A stretch of 64,000 nucleotides of DNA from Palsa-892 sp035556215 (lineage in GTDB: Bacteria; Pseudomonadota; Alphaproteobacteria; Rhizobiales; Xanthobacteraceae). Shown here piece by piece: positions 27,217-35,451 of the stretch. Position 1 is the first letter of the stretch, and every line of letters starts with the position of its first letter. The translations under genes and the position numbers were made by a program. The stretch is taken from NCBI GenBank assembly GCA_035556215.1, contig DATMFI010000004.1, positions 62,001-126,000 of the forward strand, read 5' to 3'. The notes below the pieces were generated by a model. It made no database searches, was not told the DNA's origin, and saw nothing but the letters and a program-made list of their open reading frames with translations.

Positions 27217-27861
27217 TCACGGATAGAGCTTCTCGGTCTTCCATTTCTCGCCGGGCTTGCCGCGCAAAAACACCAGGCGGTCATGCAGGCGGAAGGGCTG
27301 ATCCATCCAGAACTCGATCTGCATCGGAATGATGCGATAGCCGCACCAATGCGCGGGACGCGGCACGGTGCCGGGGTATTCCTTTTCATAACGGGCGATG
27401 GCCGCTTCCAGCGTCTTGCGGTCGTCGAGCGGGCGCGACTGGAGGCTCGCCCAGGCGCCGATCTGCGAGCCGCGCGGGCGGGTCGCGTAATAGGCGTCGC
27501 TTTCGGCCGCGGAAACCTTCTCGACCGGCCCCCGTATACGAATTTGGCGATTTAAAGATTTCCAGTGGAAAACCATCGCCGCCTTCAAATTGCCCTCTAG
27601 CTCCTGTCCCTTGGTGCTCTCGGTGTTGGTGAAGAAGACAAAGCCTCGCTCGTCGAACTTCTTCATCAGAACCATGCGGACGTCCGGCAGCCCGCCGGCA
27701 TCCACCGTCGCAAGCGCGCAGGCATCGGGATCCCTCGGTTCCTTCGCGGCAGCCTCCTTCAACCAGGAGGAAAACAACGCGATGGGGTCGCCGGCGTCGG
27801 GAAAGTCACTGATCTTTAACCCAGCCGGGTGTTCCATCGTTGGGTGGTTTTTTTGCGTCAT
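27217..27861 (-). CDS. pdxH: Pyridoxamine/pyridoxine 5'-phosphate oxidase
   Basis: 214 residues. FMN-dependent enzyme making pyridoxal 5'-phosphate from PNP/PMP, in the cytoplasm. Family motifs: DPDACALATVDAGGLPDVRMVLMK, GFVFFTNTESTKGQEL, the PLP-site stretch RPRGSQIGAWAS, and the C-terminal WKTEKLYP (usually R-x-R-L-x-P; here the Arg-Leu pair is Lys-Leu). Start options are the TTG at 27873, ATG 27861 and ATG 27837; 27861 was chosen. That ATG overlaps the ATG of the divergent lipoprotein gene. Confidence 0.96.
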   Translation of the reverse strand: MTQKNHPTMEHPAGLKISDFPDAGDPIALFSSWLKEAAAKEPRDPDACALATVDAGGLPDVRMVLMKKFDERGFVFFTNTESTKGQELEGNLKAAMVFHWKSLNRQIRIRGPVEKVSAAESDAYYATRPRGSQIGAWASLQSRPLDDRKTLEAAIARYEKEYPGTVPRPAHWCGYRIIPMQIEFWMDQPFRLHDRLVFLRGKPGEKWKTEKLYP

Positions 27862-28396
27862 GTCGGGGACCAATCTGGTGCTTCAAGAAACAGTTCGTTC
27901 TAACCGCCATTCCTATCACGGATCGCGCCCCTGTGGATTGATCGCGCTCAGCTTTGCGGCGATCGTCCTCGGCGGCGCGCTCGGCGGTTGCAGCGCCTCG
28001 CTCCCCTCGATGTTCGGCGATAGCGGCAAGTCCACCCAGGTCGCGCGCTCCGAGAACGTGAAGCCGGAGCCGAACGTCACCGGCTCGCTGTCGCTCGCGA
28101 ACGGCGCCAAGTCCACGATGTCGCCGCTCGACTGGAACATCGCGAAATCCGCGCTGCGCGAGACGCTCGGCCGCGCCGAGGCCGGCGCCAGCCAGCCGTG
28201 GGAAAACCCGACCTCCGGCGCGCGCGGCACCGTCACCCCGGTCGCCTCGATCTACGAGAAGAACGGCTTTGCCTGCCGCAACTTCATCGTCAGCCATGTC
28301 CGCGAGAGCAAGGAAAGCTGGTTCGAAGGCACCGCCTGCCGCGTCCACCGCGGCCAGTGGGATGTGACCAACACCCGCCCGCTCGAAAAGTCCTGA
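27860..28396 (+). CDS. Small exported lipoprotein, RT0821/Lpp0805-like surface protein
   Basis: 178 residues from ATG 27860, or 172 from GTG 27878, which has CGGGGA upstream. A hydrophobic signal with lipobox-like GGCS (Cys at about residue 44) is followed by a 130-residue domain with WENPTSGARGTVTPVASI and CRNFIVSHVRESKESWFEGTACRV, typical of the 'RT0821/Lpp0805 family surface protein' group. Function unknown; probably envelope-located. Either start means the first codons overlap or nearly abut pdxH on the other strand. A DnaJ-like gene follows 75 bp downstream. Confidence 0.75.
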   Translation: MSGTNLVLQETVRSNRHSYHGSRPCGLIALSFAAIVLGGALGGCSASLPSMFGDSGKSTQVARSENVKPEPNVTGSLSLANGAKSTMSPLDWNIAKSALRETLGRAEAGASQPWENPTSGARGTVTPVASIYEKNGFACRNFIVSHVRESKESWFEGTACRVHRGQWDVTNTRPLEKS

Positions 28397-28471
28397 TCCC
28401 TTCTTTATTGCATCCGCGCTAGACTCTCCCCACATAAGGCGGCCGGGCGGCCGCCCGGTTGGAGGTTCTTT

Positions 28472-29452
28472 TTGGCTCGCGATCCATATGATGTGCTTGG
28501 CGTGCCGCGCAAAGCGGCCGAAGCCGATATCAAGAAGGCGTATCGGCGCCTCGCCAAGAAATACCATCCCGACACCAACAAGGATCCGAAGAGCAAGGAG
28601 CGTTTCGCCGAGGCGAACGCGGCCTACGAGATCATTGGCGACAGCAAGAAGCGCGCGCAATTCGACCGCGGCGAGATCGACGCCGAGGGCAAGCCGAAAT
28701 TCCAGGGCTTTCCCGGCGGCGGCTTTGCCGGCGGCGGTTATGGCGCAGGCCCCCGGCCTGGCGGCGGCTTCGGCGGGCAGCCCGGCGGCGAGACGATCTT
28801 CGAGAGCTTCAGCTATGGCCCGGAAGGCTTTCACCGCAGCGGCGGACGCTCGGGCGGCGGGCGCTCGCGCGGCGGCTTCGAAGATATCCTGAGCCAGATG
28901 TTCGGCGGCGGTGGCGGCGGCGGCTTCGGTGGATTTTCCGCCGAGACGGAAGCGCCGGTGCGCGGCTCCGATATCGGTCTCACGCTTTCGATTACGCTTC
29001 CGGAAGCCGCGCTCGGCGCGAAGAAGCGCGTCAAGCTGCCGACGGGCAAGGATGTCGAAGTGACGATCCCGGCCGGCATCACCGACGGCCAGCAGGTGCG
29101 GCTGCGCGGGCAAGGTCTCGCGGCGGGCGGCATGCCTGGCGATGCGATCGTGACAATTCATGTGCTGCCGCATAGCGACCTCAAGCCCGAGGGCTCGGAC
29201 CTGCGCGCCGACATCTTCATTCCGCTCGAGGACGCGGTGCTCGGCGGCACGGCGCGCGTGCCGACGCTTTCGGGCGCGGTGGATTTGAAAATTCCGCCGC
29301 AGACTTCCGGCGGGCGCACGTTCCGTCTCAAGGGCAAGGGCCTCCCGAAGAAGGAAGGCGGGCATGGCGATTTGCTCGCGACGATCAACATTCGCTTGGG
29401 CGATCCCGATCCCGAACTCAACGCGCTGATGCAAAAACGCCGCGCGAAATAA
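28472..29452 (+). CDS. DnaJ-class co-chaperone, CbpA-like (no zinc finger)
   Basis: 326 residues. J-domain at residues 1-65 with YHPD (HPD motif), then a Gly/Phe-rich linker (about 75-160) and the two-part DnaJ C-terminal substrate-binding domain (about 165-320). It lacks the CxxCxGxG zinc repeats, so it is CbpA-type rather than DnaJ. It should stimulate DnaK ATPase. The start is a TTG: GGAGG sits 7 bp upstream and the resulting MARDPYDVLGV matches the family start, which settles the choice. Its location before fabI is common in Rhizobiales. Confidence 0.93.
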   Translation: MARDPYDVLGVPRKAAEADIKKAYRRLAKKYHPDTNKDPKSKERFAEANAAYEIIGDSKKRAQFDRGEIDAEGKPKFQGFPGGGFAGGGYGAGPRPGGGFGGQPGGETIFESFSYGPEGFHRSGGRSGGGRSRGGFEDILSQMFGGGGGGGFGGFSAETEAPVRGSDIGLTLSITLPEAALGAKKRVKLPTGKDVEVTIPAGITDGQQVRLRGQGLAAGGMPGDAIVTIHVLPHSDLKPEGSDLRADIFIPLEDAVLGGTARVPTLSGAVDLKIPPQTSGGRTFRLKGKGLPKKEGGHGDLLATINIRLGDPDPELNALMQKRRAK

Positions 29453-29642
29453 GCCAGCCGCTCGCGAGCCGCGCGAGGGTTTTCCCGCCGGATCATCTTC
29501 GGCTTTCTCGTCATGGTTCAGCTTTTTCCTCAGGGCGAGGCTGTAGTTGGGTTTTGCGGACATGCGTCGTCGTTCTCGCGATCGCTTTTCAGCGCCGAGG
29601 CATCGTCAGGTCACCACTCTCTCATTGAAAATCATGAGGGCG

Positions 29643-29945
29643 GCGCGGGACGCCGGAGACTTGCCGGTCTCCACGGTCCATGTGCGAAAGGTGGGAAGCA
29701 CATGGAGTTGTACTCACCGCAGTCGCCGGTTCGTAACCGACGTCCCGCGCACGGTGTTTCTAGGCTTGCTCCGCGCGGCCCCCGGTGGTGTTACTTTGCT
29801 AACCACCGCTTTCGACGCTCAACACCGACTGACGGCCCGGATGAGTCCCCAGGTCGATGTCACCGGCGTCCGTGGCGAAGAGCCATCTTCGCCGGGAACA
29901 CGCAGCTTGGGCCGCGATGCAAAGGCTGCGAACCTTCGCAAAGCC
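29643..29945 (-). ncRNA. Candidate structured RNA element in the dnaJ-fabI gap
   Basis: The 819-bp gap has no convincing gene but a series of perfect helices. A 10-bp stem GCGCGGGACG/CGTCCCGCGC (29643-29652 with 29741-29750) encloses three hairpins in cloverleaf-like layout: GGAGAC/GTCTCC (29655-29672), CCATGTGC/GCACATGG (29678-29705) and CGGTT/AACCG (29727-29739). Beside it lie CGGTGGT/ACCACCG (29783-29808), GGCGAAGA/TCTTCGCC (29874-29893) and GGCT-GCGAA/TTCGC-AGCC (29924-29945). A promoter-like TTGACA-N16-TATATT points at it from the right on the minus strand, hence the strand given. I could not match it to RNase P, tmRNA, SRP, 6S or any riboswitch. A repeated DNA element is the main alternative. 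Confidence 0.5.
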
Positions 29946-30008
29946 ACCGTTCCTCTCCCGCATCTCAAGACGCCTCCGGAGACGCCCCTCGTGGGAAAAG
30001 ACAGAATG

Positions 30009-30036
30009 AATATAATCCTATTCATGCAAATGTCAA
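30009..30036 (-). promoter_or_regulatory. Sigma-70-type promoter facing the structured element
   Basis: On the minus strand, TTGACA (30036-30031, preceded by C to give the alphaproteobacterial CTTGAC) is followed after 16 bp by TATATT (30014-30009). The predicted start is near 30002, so the transcript would run through 29945-29643. The -10 area also forms an ATGAATA/TATTCAT hairpin. The same AT-rich patch has TATAAT on the plus strand, but without a matching -35. Confidence 0.55.
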
Positions 30037-30271
30037 GCGAAAGCATCCGGCCTCCGACAATTCCCGGCCCCGCCTTCCGGCTCTCTCTGCCGGCGTGAAT
30101 CGAACAGCGCCGCGCGCGGCGGATAGAACAGGAAAATCCGCCCCGGCGCGGTTATCCCCGATTTCGGAATGCGAAACGGGCGGAATGTCCGGGAGGCGCG
30201 GCTTGATGGGCCGAAACGCGCGTGCCATAGAATTCGCAAACAACGCATTTTTGCACGCGCGGAGGCGATTT

Positions 30272-31096
30272 ATGGGCCAAAAGGTCGGCTTGATGCATGG
30301 CAAGAAGGGGCTTGTCCTCGGCATCGCCAACAACCGCTCGATCGCCTGGGGCATCGCCAAGGCCTGTGCCGATCAGGGCGCTGAGCTCGGTTTCAGCTAT
30401 CAGGGCGACGCCCTGAAGAAGCGCGTCGAGCCGCTCGCCGCCGAAGTCGGCGCCAAGATCGTCGGGCATTGCGACGTGACGGATGCCGCGAGCATCGACG
30501 CGATCTTCGCCGAGTCGGACAGGCAGCTCGGCGATCTCGATTTCGTCGTCCATGCCATCGCCTTCTCCGACAAGGACGAGCTCGACGGGCGCTACGTCGA
30601 TACGAGCGCCGACAACTTCAACAAGTCGCTCGCCATCTCCTGCTATTCGTTCACCGCGATCGCGCAGCGCGCCGAGAAGCGCATGAACAACGGCGGCTCG
30701 CTCCTGACGCTGACCTATTACGGCGCCGAGAAATGGGTGCCGCATTACAACGTCATGGGTGTCGCCAAGGCGGCGCTGGAAGCGAGTGTGCGTTACCTTG
30801 CCGCCGATCTCGGCCCGAAGAACATTCGCGTCAACGCGCTCTCGGCCGGCCCGATCAAGACGCTGGCGGCGTCCGGCATCGGCGATTTCCGCTACATCCT
30901 GAAATGGAACGAGCTCAACACGCCGCTCCGCCGCAATGTCACGATCGACGAGGTGGGCGACGCGGGCGTCTATTTCCTCTCGGATCTTTCGCGCGGCGTC
31001 ACCGGCGAAGTGCAGCACATCGACGCCGGCTACCACATCGTCGGCATGAAGCATCCTGACGCCGCCGACATCAGCGTGGTGTCGTCGAAGGAGTAA
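30272..31096 (+). CDS. fabI: Enoyl-[acyl-carrier-protein] reductase I
   Basis: 274 residues. NADH-dependent reductase completing each fatty-acid elongation cycle. Short-chain-dehydrogenase fold with the FabI nucleotide motif GIANNRSIAWGIA, the active-site Tyr/Lys in YNVMGVAK (Y-x6-K), and SAGPIKTLAASGI for the substrate-binding loop, the triclosan-sensitive type. The ATG at 30272 has GGAGG 7 bp upstream; the open frame upstream of it is not coding. Followed closely by a secreted-protein gene and a histidine phosphatase on the same strand. Confidence 0.97.
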   Translation: MGQKVGLMHGKKGLVLGIANNRSIAWGIAKACADQGAELGFSYQGDALKKRVEPLAAEVGAKIVGHCDVTDAASIDAIFAESDRQLGDLDFVVHAIAFSDKDELDGRYVDTSADNFNKSLAISCYSFTAIAQRAEKRMNNGGSLLTLTYYGAEKWVPHYNVMGVAKAALEASVRYLAADLGPKNIRVNALSAGPIKTLAASGIGDFRYILKWNELNTPLRRNVTIDEVGDAGVYFLSDLSRGVTGEVQHIDAGYHIVGMKHPDAADISVVSSKE

Positions 31097-31100
31097 AACG

Positions 31101-31526
31101 GTGGCGCCAATCCGCGCCGCCGGCGCTCTCGCTTTGCTGCTCGCCGCGGCGGCCGCCGCCGCCGCGCAGGACGCGCCGCACTTTTATCAAAGCGCCAATA
31201 TTTCGGCCGGCCGCGAAGGCCGCCTCACCTATTACGCCGCGCCCGACGCGACGTGCCACAAGAGCGCGGCGCCGAAAATCGAGATCCTCGGCGCGCCGTC
31301 CTACGGCAAGATCATCCTGCGGCCCGAGCGGCTGATGGCGCATGCCGGCGTGGTGCCGCCGCGGGCCTATGGCTGCCTCGGCCAGTTTGTCGATGCGGCG
31401 GCGGTGTTCTACAAACCGGCCGCACGCTATCGCGGCAGCGACCGCGCGGTGCTCCGCATCACCTTTCCGGCGGCGGACGGCACGGCGGTCACGCGCACCG
31501 ATGAAATCTTCATCAGCGTGCGCTGA
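31101..31526 (+). CDS. Secreted hypothetical protein
   Basis: 141 residues from a GTG at 31101, with AAGGAG overlapping the end of fabI, 4 bp after its stop. Ala/Leu-rich signal peptide (1 to about 22, LALLLAAAAAAAAQ). The mature part has two cysteines (DATCHKSA, YGCLGQF) and a beta-rich look (TYYAAPD, YGKIILRPERL, YRGSDRAVLRITF), compatible with a small periplasmic beta-sandwich. Family not recognised. Translationally close to fabI and the downstream phosphatase, so probably in the same operon. Confidence 0.75.
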   Translation: MAPIRAAGALALLLAAAAAAAAQDAPHFYQSANISAGREGRLTYYAAPDATCHKSAAPKIEILGAPSYGKIILRPERLMAHAGVVPPRAYGCLGQFVDAAAVFYKPAARYRGSDRAVLRITFPAADGTAVTRTDEIFISVR

Positions 31527-31565
31527 CGGAACGAGAAGCCTCCGGACCAAGCCCCGCCAGAAATC

Positions 31566-32168
31566 ATGTCTCCTCCCACGCTCTATTACATCCGCCACGG
31601 CGAAACCGAATGGAACGCTTCGGGCCGCTTTCAGGGCTGGCAGGACATTCCGCTCAACGACAAGGGCCGCGCGCAGGCAAGGCAGGCGGGCGCGATCTTG
31701 CGCGATCTTCTGGCGCGCGAGCAGCGCGAACATGCGAGCCTGCCGTTTTTCGCAAGCCCCCTCGGGCGCGCGCGCGAGACGATGGAATTATTGCGCATCT
31801 CGCTCGGCGCGCCGCGCGAGGGCTATGCGCTCGAGGAGCGCTTGCGCGAGCTTGGCTTCGGCCGCTGGGAGGGCATGACGCTTGCCGAAATGGCGGCGGA
31901 TGACCCCGCGATCTTCGCGGCGCGCAACGCCGACAAGTGGGGCGTCGCCTCGCCCGAGGGCGAGAGCTACGCGGGCCTGCAGGCACGGGTCGGCAACTGG
32001 CTCGAATCGCTCGCGCAGGATGCGGCGGTGGTCGTGGCCCATGGCGGCACGATGCGGGCGCTGATGGTGGCGCGCGGGGTCGAAAGCGCGGCTGAAGCGG
32101 CCGAGCGCTATATCGAGCAGGGCGTCGTCTACGTTTTCGAAGGCAACCGGCTCACCAAATACGGTTAA
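31566..32168 (+). CDS. Histidine phosphatase (phosphoglycerate-mutase-like)
   Basis: 200 residues. Catalytic RHGETEWN at residues 10-17 (phospho-His), second Arg in SPLGRARETMELL, Glu in ELGFGRWEGMT, and the second His in VVAHGGTMRAL. Branch 1 histidine phosphatase superfamily. It may be a broad phosphatase or a dPGM-like enzyme; its recurring place between fabI and aroC in Rhizobiales does not define the substrate. Starts at ATG 31566, 39 bp after the secreted protein. Confidence 0.92.
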   Translation: MSPPTLYYIRHGETEWNASGRFQGWQDIPLNDKGRAQARQAGAILRDLLAREQREHASLPFFASPLGRARETMELLRISLGAPREGYALEERLRELGFGRWEGMTLAEMAADDPAIFAARNADKWGVASPEGESYAGLQARVGNWLESLAQDAAVVVAHGGTMRALMVARGVESAAEAAERYIEQGVVYVFEGNRLTKYG

Positions 32169-32247
32169 GACGGCGCGCGTTTGCCCCTTGTTTGACCCCT
32201 GCCCGGGCCGCTCGTACAACGTTTCCGAAAATCGCAACGGGCTCAAT

Positions 32248-33363
32248 ATGTCGTTCAATACGTTCGGTCACCTGTTCCGCGTCACGACCTTCGGCGAGAG
32301 CCACGGGGTCGCGATCGGCTGCGTCGTCGACGGCTGCCCGCCGGGCCTGCCGCTGACGGCCGCCGACATTCAGCGCGATCTCGACCGCCGCCGCCCGGGC
32401 CAGAGCAAATACGTCACGCAGCGGCGCGAGCCCGACGCGGTGAAGATCCTCTCCGGCACCTACGAGAAGGACGGCATTGAAGTCACGACCGGCACGCCGA
32501 TCGCGCTCCTGATCGAGAATGTCGATGCGCGCTCGAAGGACTACAGCGAGATCGCCGACAAATACCGGCCTGGCCATGCCGATTACGTTTACGACATGAA
32601 ATACGGCGTGCGCGATCCGCGCGGCTCGGGCCGCGCGTCGGCACGCGAGACCGCCTCGCGCGTCGCGGCGGGCGCCGTCGCGCGCAAGGTGCTGCCGGAG
32701 GTGAAGGTCCGCGCGGCGCTGGTGCAGATGGGCAAGATCAAGATCGATCGCGCCAACTGGGACTGGAACGAGGTCGGCAACAATCCGTTCTTCTGCCCGG
32801 ACGCCAAAGCCGCGAAGCAAATGGAAGAATATCTCGACGGCATCCGCAAAAGCGGCTCGTCCATCGGCGCGGTGATCGAAGTCATCGCCGAGAACGTGCC
32901 GCCCACGCTCGGCAGTCCGATCTACGGCAAACTCGATGCCGAGATCGCGAGCGCGCTGATGAGCATCAACGCCGTCAAGGGCGTCGAGATCGGCGCGGGC
33001 TTTGGCGCGGCCGAACTCACCGGCGAGGAAAACGCCGACGAAATGCGCATCTCGAACGACGGCACGCCGAAATTCCTCTCGAACCACGCGGGCGGCATTT
33101 TGGGCGGCATTTCGACCGGCGCGCCGGTCGTCGCGCGCTTCGCGGTGAAGCCGACCTCCTCCATCCTTACGCCGCGCAAGACGGTGGACCGCTACGGCGC
33201 GGAGACCGATGTTTCCACCAAGGGCCGCCACGATCCTTGCGTCGGCATTCGCGCGGTGCCGATCGGGGAAGCGATGCTCGCCTGCGTGCTCGCCGATCAA
33301 TTCCTGCGCCATCGCGGGCAAGTCGGCTGCGAACCGGCGCGCTGGCCGTTCCCGAAGAAGTGA
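32248..33363 (+). CDS. aroC: Chorismate synthase
   Basis: 371 residues. FMN-dependent last step of the shikimate pathway, EPSP to chorismate. Signatures: GESHGVAIGCVVDGCPPG at the N terminus, RPGHADYVYDMKYG, GRASARETASRVAAGA and the C-terminal RHDPCVGIRAVPIGEAM. The true start is the ATG at 32248; the frame is open 20 codons upstream but the family begins MSFNTFGHLFRVTTFGESHG. Followed 5 bp downstream by ribB, so the two are very likely co-transcribed. Confidence 0.98.
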   Translation: MSFNTFGHLFRVTTFGESHGVAIGCVVDGCPPGLPLTAADIQRDLDRRRPGQSKYVTQRREPDAVKILSGTYEKDGIEVTTGTPIALLIENVDARSKDYSEIADKYRPGHADYVYDMKYGVRDPRGSGRASARETASRVAAGAVARKVLPEVKVRAALVQMGKIKIDRANWDWNEVGNNPFFCPDAKAAKQMEEYLDGIRKSGSSIGAVIEVIAENVPPTLGSPIYGKLDAEIASALMSINAVKGVEIGAGFGAAELTGEENADEMRISNDGTPKFLSNHAGGILGGISTGAPVVARFAVKPTSSILTPRKTVDRYGAETDVSTKGRHDPCVGIRAVPIGEAMLACVLADQFLRHRGQVGCEPARWPFPKK

Positions 33364-33368
33364 AAGCA

Positions 33369-34463
33369 ATGACCGAAGATACGCAAAACGCCATGGAAGC
33401 GGCGATCGCCGCCTTTGCACGCGGCGAACTCGTCGTCGTCACCGACGACGACGACCGCGAGAACGAGGGCGATCTCTTCATCGCCGCTTCGCTCTGCACG
33501 CCGGACAAGATGGCGTTTCTCATTCGCCACACCTCCGGCATCGTCTGCACGCCGGTGACGCCCGACGAAGCGCGGCGGCTACAGCTCTCGCCGATGGTGT
33601 CGGCGAACGACGCGCCGCTCGGCACCGCCTTCACCGTCTCGATCGACGTCAAGCACGGCATGAATACCGGGATCTCCGCCGAGGAGCGCACCAATACGGC
33701 GCGCGCGCTCGCCAATCCCAATATGGGCGCCGCCGATTTCGTGCGCCCCGGCCATGTGTTTCCGCTGATCGCGCGCGAGGGCGGCGTGTTGATGCGCTCG
33801 GGCCATACCGAGGCTTGCGTCGATCTGTGCAAGCTCGCGGGCCTGCCGCCGGTCGGCGTTCTGGCCGAGCTCGTCAACGACGACGGCACGGTGATGCGGG
33901 GTCCCGCCGTCACCGCCTTCGCCAGGCAGCACAAGCTCGCGCAGGTCTCGATCGCCGAGATGATCGCCTTCCGGCAGGCGCGCGAAAAGCTCGTCGAGCA
34001 CGTCGCGACCTTCCCGATCAAGACCGAGATCGGCGAACTCACCGGCCATGCTTACGTCACGCCGTTCGACGCCGTGCATCACATGGCCTTCGTTTACGGC
34101 AAGATCGGCGACGGCAAGAACGTCCCGGCGCGGCTGCACCGCGCCGACGTCATCGACGACGTCTTCGCCGGCGGCAAGACGATCCATAATGCGCTCAAGC
34201 GCTTCAAGGCCGAAGGCCGCGGCGTGCTCGTGTATCTGCGCGACGGCACCGCGGGCGTGCCGGTCGTCAAGCACGAGAGCGAAAAGACCTCGGCGACGGC
34301 CGCCGCGCGCGACCGGCAATGGCGCGAGATCGGGCTCGGCGCGCAGATCCTGCGCGATCTCGGCATTTCCTCGATCCGGCTGCTGTCGTCCAGCAAACGC
34401 ACTTATGTGGGCCTTGCCGGTTTCGGCATCGAGATCGTCGCCACCGAAACGCTCGAAGGCTGA
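33369..34463 (+). CDS. ribB: 3,4-dihydroxy-2-butanone-4-phosphate synthase with degenerate GTP cyclohydrolase II domain (RibBX type)
   Basis: 364 residues. The N-terminal half (about 10-205) is RibB: acidic active-site loop DDDDRENEGDLFIAAS and RSGHTEACVDLCKLAG; it makes the four-carbon riboflavin precursor from ribulose 5-phosphate. The C-terminal half aligns with GTP cyclohydrolase II (PIKTEIGELTGHAYVTPFD; ARLHRADVIDDVFAG) but lacks the zinc cysteines that normally read as a C-x-C pair in R-C-D-C-G-E. It therefore should not open GTP. A separate ribA is expected elsewhere. The start ATG 33369 follows the aroC stop closely. Confidence 0.95.
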   Translation: MTEDTQNAMEAAIAAFARGELVVVTDDDDRENEGDLFIAASLCTPDKMAFLIRHTSGIVCTPVTPDEARRLQLSPMVSANDAPLGTAFTVSIDVKHGMNTGISAEERTNTARALANPNMGAADFVRPGHVFPLIAREGGVLMRSGHTEACVDLCKLAGLPPVGVLAELVNDDGTVMRGPAVTAFARQHKLAQVSIAEMIAFRQAREKLVEHVATFPIKTEIGELTGHAYVTPFDAVHHMAFVYGKIGDGKNVPARLHRADVIDDVFAGGKTIHNALKRFKAEGRGVLVYLRDGTAGVPVVKHESEKTSATAAARDRQWREIGLGAQILRDLGISSIRLLSSSKRTYVGLAGFGIEIVATETLEG

Positions 34464-34559
34464 CCCGTTTACCTCTTACCCGCGCCCTACCCCCGCCTTG
34501 GTGGCGCCGCGAAGCCGTGGCAGCATGGCTGATCGCGGCTTTGACGGGAGTCGGCGACG

Positions 34560-35384
34560 ATGCGGAAGCTCCTCTGGCCCAGCCTGATGACTCTGCTGCT
34601 TGCGGCAGCGACGGCGGCGAGTGCCGCAACCCCCGTTACGCGCGATAGCCAGGTCGACGTCGAACTGGTGCTTGCCGTCGATATCTCGTTCTCGATGGAC
34701 AGCGACGAGCAGGAATTGCAGCGCGACGGCTATATCAGCGCGCTCACTTCGCGCGAATTTCTCGACGCCGTGCGCAAGGGGCCGACCGGCCGCATCGCCG
34801 TTACCTATGTCGAATGGGCAGGCTCGCACGATCAGCGCGTCATCGTGCCCTGGCAGGTGATCGACGGGCCGGAAGCGGCCGATGCATTCGTCGAAACGCT
34901 CACCCGCTCGCCGACGCGGCGCGCCTCGCGCACCTCGATCTCGGGGGCGCTGCGCTTTTCAGCCGCGCTGTTCGACGACTCGCCGTTCAAGGGGCTGCGC
35001 AAGGTGATCGACGTCTCGGGCGACGGCACCAACAACCAGGGCGAGATCGTCACCCCCGTGCGCGATGCGACGGTCGCGAAGGGCATCACCATCAACGGCC
35101 TGCCGATCATGCTGAAGGAAAGCAATGTCGGCTTTCTCGATATCCCGAACCTCGACGAATATTACGAGGACTGCGTGATCGGCGGCGTCGGCTCGTTTTC
35201 GGTGCCGGCGCGCGGCAAGGCGCAATTCATCGACGCGATCCGCAAGAAACTGCTGCTCGAAGTCGCCGGCAGGATGCCGGAGCCCGAGGCGCCGCGCGCC
35301 ATCCCGGTTTCGGCCGACAAGCCGCGCGTCTCCTGCACCATTGGCGAGAAAATGTGGAGCGAGCGCTGGGGGACGGATCATTAG
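34560..35384 (+). CDS. DUF1194 / von Willebrand factor A-like secreted protein
   Basis: 274 residues. Signal peptide at 1 to about 22 (LMTLLLAAATAASA), then a VWA-type alpha/beta domain with a MIDAS-like DxSxS (AVDISFSMDS) near residue 42 and VIDVSGDGTNNQG near 160. The family (DUF1194) is common in alphaproteobacteria and uncharacterised; a periplasmic metal-dependent adhesion role is an inference from the fold. It ends before a palindromic REP-like element. 96 bp without a gene separate it from ribB. Confidence 0.88.
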   Translation: MRKLLWPSLMTLLLAAATAASAATPVTRDSQVDVELVLAVDISFSMDSDEQELQRDGYISALTSREFLDAVRKGPTGRIAVTYVEWAGSHDQRVIVPWQVIDGPEAADAFVETLTRSPTRRASRTSISGALRFSAALFDDSPFKGLRKVIDVSGDGTNNQGEIVTPVRDATVAKGITINGLPIMLKESNVGFLDIPNLDEYYEDCVIGGVGSFSVPARGKAQFIDAIRKKLLLEVAGRMPEPEAPRAIPVSADKPRVSCTIGEKMWSERWGTDH

Positions 35385-35390
35385 GCTCCC

Positions 35391-35440
35391 CGGCCGTCAT
35401 GGCCGGGCATGGCCGGGCTTGGCCGGGCCATGACGGCCGG
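35391..35440. repeat. REP-like palindrome with internal direct repeats
   Basis: Perfect inverted repeat GGCCGTCATGGCC (35392-35404) / GGCCATGACGGCC (35426-35438), with GGCCGGGC occurring three times at 10-bp spacing between and within the arms. It sits between two convergent genes, where it would form a strong RNA hairpin in both directions. GGCCATGACG also occurs at 42105-42114, pointing to a dispersed family. Confidence 0.8.
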
Positions 35441-35451
35441 ACGTGACAATG

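Noticed and set aside
27806..29563. 585-codon minus-strand frame across the lipoprotein and dnaJ-like genes
   Set aside because: Overlaps two supported plus-strand genes in antisense and has no ribosome site at its start; composition is shadow-like.
29643..29945. tmRNA, RNase P RNA, cobalamin riboswitch or group II intron in the dnaJ-fabI gap
   Set aside because: No tag peptide reading frame, no RNase P P4 motif, no cobalamin core in the right order and no domain V. Only isolated similarities such as a T-loop-like TTCGTAA.
29513..30271. Apparent 253-codon N-terminal extension of FabI
   Set aside because: FabI proteins begin at the GGAGG-preceded ATG 30272. The upstream frame is low-information and overlaps the structured element.
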